Below, piece after piece: positions 57,857 through 64,000 of a DNA stretch of 64,000 nt. The stretch is from assembly GCA_032158125.1 (NCBI GenBank), contig JASKOT010000007.1, positions 186,001 to 250,000 of the forward strand. Direction: 5' to 3'. Within the stretch, counting starts at the first letter, position 1; the number at the start of each line of letters is the position of its first letter. A model generated the notes under the pieces. That model did not search any database, had not been told where the DNA came from, and saw only the letters and a list, made by a program, of their open reading frames with translations. Origin of the DNA: Papiliotrema nemorosa (Eukaryota; Basidiomycota; Tremellomycetes; Tremellales; Rhynchogastremaceae). The translations under genes were made by a program, and so were the position numbers.

Positions 57857-60736
57857 TCACTTCTTCGCTTTTCGTTCCTTGCGCTTCGCCTTTGCCGACT
57901 GCAAAGGTGCCTGTGGCGCAATCTTGACCTTGTCTCTAGCCTTCTCCTTGACCACAGTCGTCCAGCCCAAATCCTCCTCTCCGAAATCCGAGTAATGTTC
58001 AAACGCATCTTCTTCGTCCTCCACAATAGTGACTGGATCAATGGCCTCCTTCTTCGGTGCAGCACGGGGTCTGTCCACAACTGCTGTCGGTCGACCAGAT
58101 CCAGGAACGTGTCGAGTGAGATTTTCTAGGATACCTGCGTATGACTTTTTCGGTTTGTCCTTCTCGCTTGCCCCCCTGACGTCCGGGTGTGTCGGTAGAG
58201 CGATAGCCGTTTGAGGCGTTCGAGGAGTAGCAGGACTCGGCAGCACCTTGTTGACCCGTTTGCCTCGAGCAGGAGAAGAGTGATTACCCTTTGGGGCGGG
58301 AGGTGCGGTGGACAGTGTGGACTCCTTGCTCGGGTGAACTGCGACAGGCACTGAGAATCGGCGACGAGGTCTCGTCGATGCGACTGGACTAGGAGGCAGG
58401 GGTGTCTGAATGGTAGTGCGGGACGAGTTGCCAGTGGTCGTCCGAGTCAAGGCAGGAAGATCAGTCCGAGCCGGGGAATCCGTGGGGAGTGAGACTTCAG
58501 GATTGTCACAGCCGCGGTATCCTCAAAGTCGAATGACGGAACTGCGCTCTGACAATCGTGCCAGATTTGCATCGTCGAGATCGCCGAGTGAACGAAAGTG
58601 GCGTTCACCAGCAAGGCAGTTGGCGACTTCTTGCTCAGATGCCACGTGCCCCTGCCATTTCTACCGGTCCAGGCGATGGTGTGAAGACGAGGAAGCCTTC
58701 GAGCGAATTTGCGCAAATCCCGTACATCGGGCAGACTTTGATCTCCAGCCTCTAGCTTGGCCGCTACCATCGGTGGCAGAGAAGCTAGTTCCTCCGAAGT
58801 GGCACAGGGTCTGAAAGGCCCAGTGGTTGCGTTGTGCTCGGCCGAACTAGCGACCTCCAGTTCCTCGAGGCATGGCACTTGACTAAAAGCGGAGGCCATG
58901 CTCGTCTGATCTAGTCAACTTGGTATCGAAAGTACGGTAAGGGGGCCTTCCTCACTACTTTGATCATCGATGCCTGGACATCGAAGCGAAGTCGACGGAT
59001 CCGAGGTATAGCTTTGAGGAGTGCTTCCATTTGCGAGAGTTCAAGCCTCCACCAGTCGAGGTAGAGATTTTCGAGTAGTTCTCCTTGGTCAAGGATCGCC
59101 TCGAGTAGGTCCAAAGGTATAGGTGTCTCGGAATGTCCTGGCTGAATCGCGGGAATTACGACATTAGAGGGCGGATAAGGGAGCTGTGCCACAGGATGGA
59201 CCACTCTGCTGATACACAGACGCGTTAACTGCTGAATGGGTAGATGGTGGATTGAGTTCAGGTGATGCAACACCCATCTGACGGTGAGTGAAGACTGGGC
59301 CTGAGTAAGCCGTACGAATGATGGTTGCTGCTCTCCCCGATGCGGATCTCGACGCTTCGCAGACCGGCAGGCCAATCGTCAATAATACTCCAAGTGTTCT
59401 TCTCGAGGCGACCTGAACGTCAATCTTGCAGACCTTGAGACTATGATTCTACCTTCGATATCGTTCAGCGTCAGACTCTCTAGGCCGCGACAGCCCTCGA
59501 TGACCTCTTTGAGACCTTCAGCGGTGAGTTTGGTCCCGTTTGCCGCAAAGTCGAGGTGGCATAGAGTGCCCCATGATCCCACGCGACTAATGGATGTCAA
59601 GAGTCCCATGTCGAAGAAATTGGTCGACAACTTGAGTGTGGTCAAGAGGCTGGGATAGTCCGAGAGCATCTTCAAGTGTGCTGTGAGAGTTTTCGCCTAA
59701 GCAATCAGTCCCTCCGCGACCGCTAATTCAGTGAGCTCACCCCAGCCTGGCTGAGATTTGCCAGCTCCAACACCTCGAGATTCTCCCATGCTCTGCCTAG
59801 ACCCCATCCCCCTTGACCGACTGCTTTCAGCTTGTCATCGACTTCTTCCCCTATGTCATTTCTTGAGGCTGCTTGACTGCGAAGGTGATCTAGTCCAGGT
59901 GGGAGGAGAAGTTGTGGCAGCGGCGTAATCCTAGGTGGTCCAATTTGGTCTACCGTTTGACTAGGATGGACTGGTGGAGAGACGAGGGACAGTCTTTGCA
60001 AGCTGTCAAGGGTCGATATGACCTGAACTTTATTACCCAAGTCCTGTTGTTGAGCACCTGAGTCCCACTTACCCTCCAAAGGGCAGGGGAGATCCCTAGT
60101 CCAGTCTCCCATCGGAGCTCTCGGGCATTCGGACAAAGTTCGATAAGGCCCACAGCAAGATCCCAGCAATCTTGACGCTGTCTTTCCTTGGCTTCCCTGT
60201 CGGTAGTGGTCAGCACCAAGGGCATAGTGGCATGTTGAAAAGTGAGTTTTCGAACATGTCTACCAAGCCGAGGATTGCTGGAAGTCAAACCTCGTCCACG
60301 GGCAAGAAACAAAGTCCTTTACCAAAAGATCGAGTCAAGCTTCTTCCTCTGGGTGATGGAGGATTGGCGCGGGGAAGAGGTGTACCCCGGTATGGCCACT
60401 TCCACCTCGAGACAGCCATATGCAGCTCGTTCGGCATGATGATGTAGTGTCCGGTTGCCTGCCAAGAGGAGAGACGAGAGCAAAGCATGGTCCAGCTCAG
60501 CCAGCCGAGGAAGGAGAACTACATATCAACTTTGATCAACCTCGAAGCACAGGTGGGATGAGTGTAAGTCTCATGGCTATCCCGGGAACGCCGATGAGTC
60601 TTTATGCGCGCGAGATACTGCTGCATCGCATCGAGAGGAATGACCTACCTTCGTAGAGTGCTTTCTTCCTATCCTGCTCCTTCACCAAATGGGTGGAGAG
60701 TGTCGTAGACCGCAAAGACTCCTCGGTGGTCGCCAT
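57857..60736 (-). CDS. F-box/leucine-rich-repeat protein with basic C-terminal tail
   Basis: The start at ATG 60736 (MATTEESLRSTTLSTHLV) gives roughly 800 residues. Exon 2 gives an F-box-like segment: LLPRLAELDHALLSSLLL, HHHAERAAYGCLEVEVA. A 69-nt intron (60385-60317) removes an in-frame TAA. LRR-like units follow: LGRHVRKLTFQHATMP, LIELCPNARELRWE, LCHLDFAANGTKL, EGCRGLESLTLND, LLEAILDQGELLENLYLDWW and IPRIRRLRFDVQ, then PCLEELEVASS. The last exon (58409-57857) splices from FEDTAA to TPLPPSPVA and encodes a disordered tail with DFGEEDLGWTTVV and a Lys/Arg-rich end (KAKRKERKAKK). It probably recruits substrates to an SCF ubiquitin ligase. Confidence 0.65.
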
Positions 60737-61178
60737 GGCCGCCGATGCCGAAGCCACCTGTCGCTTCCCTGGTTGAGTGGCGATGCTGTCAGTGGGATAA
60801 GCAGTTTTGTGACTCCCGCCGAGGCTTGTCGGGGATATAAGCTCGTCTACAGTGAGTATACAAGGTCGAAGAAGATGGAATGATAAGTAGAGAGGTGAGT
60901 CGGGAGGGCGTGAGGATGTGGAATAAAGGTGATGGGCGAGGAAAGCAGACAGGTCCCATCAATCCCCCCCCCCGATCACCACTTGAAACAGCCTTCCTCC
61001 CCCCCAGCTCATTCCGACTTGACCGCTCCATACCACCTTGCTATACTATGCATTGAGCCATGGATTCAGTCTGAGCTATAGATACAAAAGGTACAGGTAC
61101 ATTAGCAATACAAATGCAAGGTATCACCTCGGCTCTATCTCAAACACTTCTACGATGTAAAGATTTCCTACCTCCCCT
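60737..61178. other. Intergenic region between two minus-strand genes
   Basis: It contains the F-box gene promoter and the 3' end of the hybrid kinase gene. There is a C10 tract at 60964-60973 and another C-run near 61000. No gene is supported. Confidence 0.45.
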
Positions 61179-64000
61179 TTATTTCTCCTCTTCCGGCGGG
61201 TCCATCATAATCAGATGTCGTTCCTTTCTGTACTCGTACACTTCCTCCAAAATCCTCTCCAGTTTAGGTATATCCAACGGTTTACTGAGGTATCCGTAGA
61301 ATCCCGCTTCTTCGCATGACTGTTGAGTCGAGGTATCCGCATTGGCCGTCAGAGCCACGATACACGGGTCCCCAGCCAACGGAGATTCGTTTATCCTCTT
61401 TTGAGCAGTGAACCCATCCAAGACTGGCATCTGTAGATCCAGCAGGATCAAGTCGTACTGTTTCTCTTCGGCCGCTTCGATAGCTTGTTGACCGTCATTG
61501 GCAGAAGCGATGGATTTGTAGCCAAACAACTCCAAGATTCGTTTCCCCACCGTCACATTAACGGCATTGTCATCGACCAGCAATATTCGTAGTGGGCATT
61601 CTTTGGCCAGTCGACGATTTGGCTTCCTGCTGCGTCCCTTTTCGATCTTTTCGCCTCCTTGCGGAGATGTCGGTCCGTTGCTTTCCAGTGGTATCATAGC
61701 CCGCATCACCGAGGCGAATTTGATTGGCCGGGATATAATAGCTTCTCGCTGGAAGATGTCAACAAGGATCGCAGATACTCGGACAGTCACTCACAGTGAT
61801 ATCATAGTCGCGAATAGTCTTGGCCAAGTCAATACTCCTGACCAAATACAGCATCTAGCATCGTAAGCCGTCCTCTCTCCAAGAATGATCACCGTGAGAA
61901 CACACCTTGGCAGTCGGTTGTAGCTCCTTCATCCGCTTGAGAATGTCCCCGTTGATCATTTGCGTATTGAGCATGATAAAATCGAAATGCTTCTTCGAGT
62001 TTAGTCCATCCGGGTGATCCTTTACAAGACAGGAGTGTACATCATCGGCGAATCGCACGGGTTCGCAATTGAGCACACTCAGGCTGCAGCATTAGCACAT
62101 GGTGAGATCGTTTCCAATAGCTGCTCACTTTGCCTTGAGCATATCCCACCACGGTCCCGTCTGACAAATGATGAAACAGCTGTGGGGCTTCTGGAATTTT
62201 CTAAGCCGCTGTGTGTAGGCTGGATCTCGATCGGTGACAAAATTGAATGTAAATTTGCTGCCCGAACCATATTCCGAAGTCGCAGTGCAGTCTCCACCCA
62301 GGAGTTTGGCGAGATCCTTGGAAATGATCAGACCGAGACCTGGCATGTCAGCTCTGCTCGTAGCGCAAACATGCTGTACGAACCACTTCCGCCAAAACTT
62401 CTCGTTATACTCTCGTCGATTTGAGAGAAGCTTCTGAACAACTTGTCCATTTCTAAACCATTAGTCCGTGTGCCCCTGCACAAGCTGCCAAAACTCACTC
62501 TGGGCAGGAATTCCGATACCTGTGTCCTCGACATCCATCTCAACCTTCACCTTGTTCTCGGGCAGAGCCTCCCATCTCCACTTGACAGTCACCCTTCCAG
62601 AATGCGTGAACTTCACAGCATTCGACAACAGATTCAACAGAATCTGTTTGATTCGGAATGGATCACCGATCAATCCCGGAGGATCCTCAATAATGGCGTT
62701 TAACAAGCAAAGCTCGAGATCCTTCTTCTGCGCCACGGCTGCGACAGAATCGAGCGCACCTTCGACGACATCTCTGCAGGAAAACGGTATGGTTTCCAAA
62801 GTAACTGAACCAGATTCGAGTCGAGAATGGTCGAGGATATTGTTGATCAGACCAAGCAAGTCTTCTCCGCTCGATATGATCGTTCGTAAATGTTCTCGCT
62901 GCACATCGGAAAGTCCCGAACTGGCTTCCAATACCGCCGCGAGTCCCTTCTGATCAGCTTGACTCCTGACAAGTCAATCATTTGACTCACCAGGACAGCC
63001 GAAAGGGGACTTCTTAGCTCATGACTACATTGACTCAGGAATTGCGTCTTCGCAGCCAAAGCATTCGTCAACTCCTTGGTTCTTTGGTCGACCTCCAGCT
63101 TCAGTCTCCTGGTAAATGACACATTGCTGGTAATGATGGTTGCAAAAGTTGCCAGGGTAGAGACCACTTCTCTGGCCGATTCCCACTGACTTTGTGTGGC
63201 GGCAATTGTAGTTGAGGAAAGCATGACGACGCCGTTCTGTCTTCCCTGTAACGAGATAGGAATGCAGATAATGCTTCGTGGTGGGCGACCCTTGAAGAAT
63301 GGGTCGGACCGGAAACGAGAAAAGGACGACATGGAAGTGATGGCCTTGCCTGTTCGAGCCGTATGCAGAATGACCGACACAGGGCAGACGTGTCGAGCCG
63401 ACTCTTCGGTGAGACGGATATCGTATGCCAGAATCCGAGAGAACGCTCCAGAAGCTCGTAACCGGACGTGCGACTCATCCGAATCTTCGCAGAGCGCGAT
63501 TGCAGCGTATTCCGCCCGCAAGAATTGACACAATATTCGAAGGAGAGTACACAGAAGGACCGGGGGGTCCTGCTCCGACGCAAGGGCAAGCGAGGACCTC
63601 ATGAGACTGTCTGGTCAGTGGCCGGTGGGAGTCGCCCAAATACACTCACGCAATAGCATCAAGCTGGTCCGGATTAGACTTTTTCACCTCATGCTGCGAA
63701 TTGTTAGACGACGGAAGAGATCGGGCGGTATCGGAGGAATTAGATAAAGAAGCACGTCGCAGATGCGGTGGACCGTTGGCTTCCTTTTGAATCACGATTA
63801 CCTGACTTGGCAGGAGTGTCGGTGCAGGTGGACTCGGGCATACAGTGGGCCACTTGTGATGAAGCATTTCGCACAGTCCGACCAGATGCGCTTGCTTGTA
63901 TGAATCGGCTGCTGCGCGCAAGAATCCGGTCGCAAGGCGTTTGCTACCTGTTCGTTGCAGCAAGCTTTGTCCGACGAAAAAGCTCAAAAGTCCTTATGAT
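61179..64000 (-). CDS. Hybrid histidine kinase, group X-like, C-terminal half
   Basis: This sensor kinase autophosphorylates on His and sends phosphate to its receiver and then to Ypd1. The gene runs off the right edge, so the N-terminus is missing. In order: LRAAADSYKQAHLVGLCEML (the helical region that follows the AAA-type part in group X kinases), a GAF domain (63600-63150), the H-box SQCSHELRSPLSAVLG, an HATPase with ILLNLLSNAVKFTHSG, VEDTGIGIP and GLGLIISKDLAKLLGG, a degenerate receiver (62170-61860) and a canonical receiver with LRILLVDDN, LILLDLQMPVLDG, ALTANA and LSKPLDIP. In the first receiver Asn replaces the phosphoacceptor Asp (codon 61968-61966). Ends MMDPPEEEK. Confidence 0.88.

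Noticed and set aside
60317..60385. Nonsense mutation in the F-box gene (in-frame TAA)
   Set aside because: The stop lies in a segment with a GTAC donor, a CTTGAC branch site and an AAG acceptor whose removal keeps frame and joins AIPG to TLFLARG.

Overview
This window looks like nuclear DNA of a basidiomycete yeast of the Tremellomycetes (Cryptococcus/Kwoniella-like). Genes are dense (about one per 2 kb), lie on both strands, and are split by many very short introns (mostly 35-70 nt, GTRNGT donors, CTNAC branch sites, YAG or AAG acceptors). The protein set is that of a basidiomycete: a YPD1 phosphorelay protein, a group-X-like hybrid histidine kinase, a velvet regulator, a GT18 glycosyltransferase and a POT1 with zinc-ribbon-type CxxC pairs. 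I see no rRNA, tRNA, CRISPR array, transposon or plasmid-type feature. Exon joins were worked out by hand from reading frame, phase and splice signals. Coordinates given for genes are first to last coding base, with introns inside.

Left part (1-21 kb), mostly conserved housekeeping genes: a CSC1/OSCA-type channel (partial, -), a possible tubby-like protein (+), YPD1 (-), COG4 (+), a DENND11/LCHN-like protein (-), an FAD monooxygenase (+), an SV2-like MFS transporter (-), a UBE2G1-type E2 enzyme (-), PDA1 (+) and a nodulin/Mch1-like MFS transporter (+).

Middle (21-35 kb), accessory in character: a Ser/Pro-rich orphan (-), then four + strand orphan genes in a row (22.4-27.5 kb). Two of these share Trp-centred motifs and look like diverged relatives. 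They are followed by a GT18 glycosyltransferase, a small minus-strand ORF and a velvet-domain regulator with an unusually long, partly coding 5' region.

Right part (35-64 kb): guanine deaminase (+), NOC4 (-) divergent from POT1 (+), an ARMT1/DUF89 protein (-) divergent from TAH18 (+), a large Ser/Thr/Pro-rich orphan (-), a Ran1/Sks1-like kinase (-) with long untranslated flanks, a short-chain dehydrogenase (-), a small Trp-rich orphan (+), an F-box/LRR protein (-) and the C-terminal half of a hybrid histidine kinase (-, running off the right edge).

Most neighbours have no obvious shared pathway, as usual in fungi. The exceptions are YPD1 and the hybrid kinase, which belong to one phosphorelay family and sit about 57 kb apart, and the tightly spaced divergent pairs NOC4/POT1 and ARMT1/TAH18, which probably share promoters. 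The best candidates for undescribed biology are the orphan cluster at 22.4-27.5 kb, the dual-start arrangement of YPD1, the Asn-substituted receiver of the hybrid kinase and the architecture of POT1.
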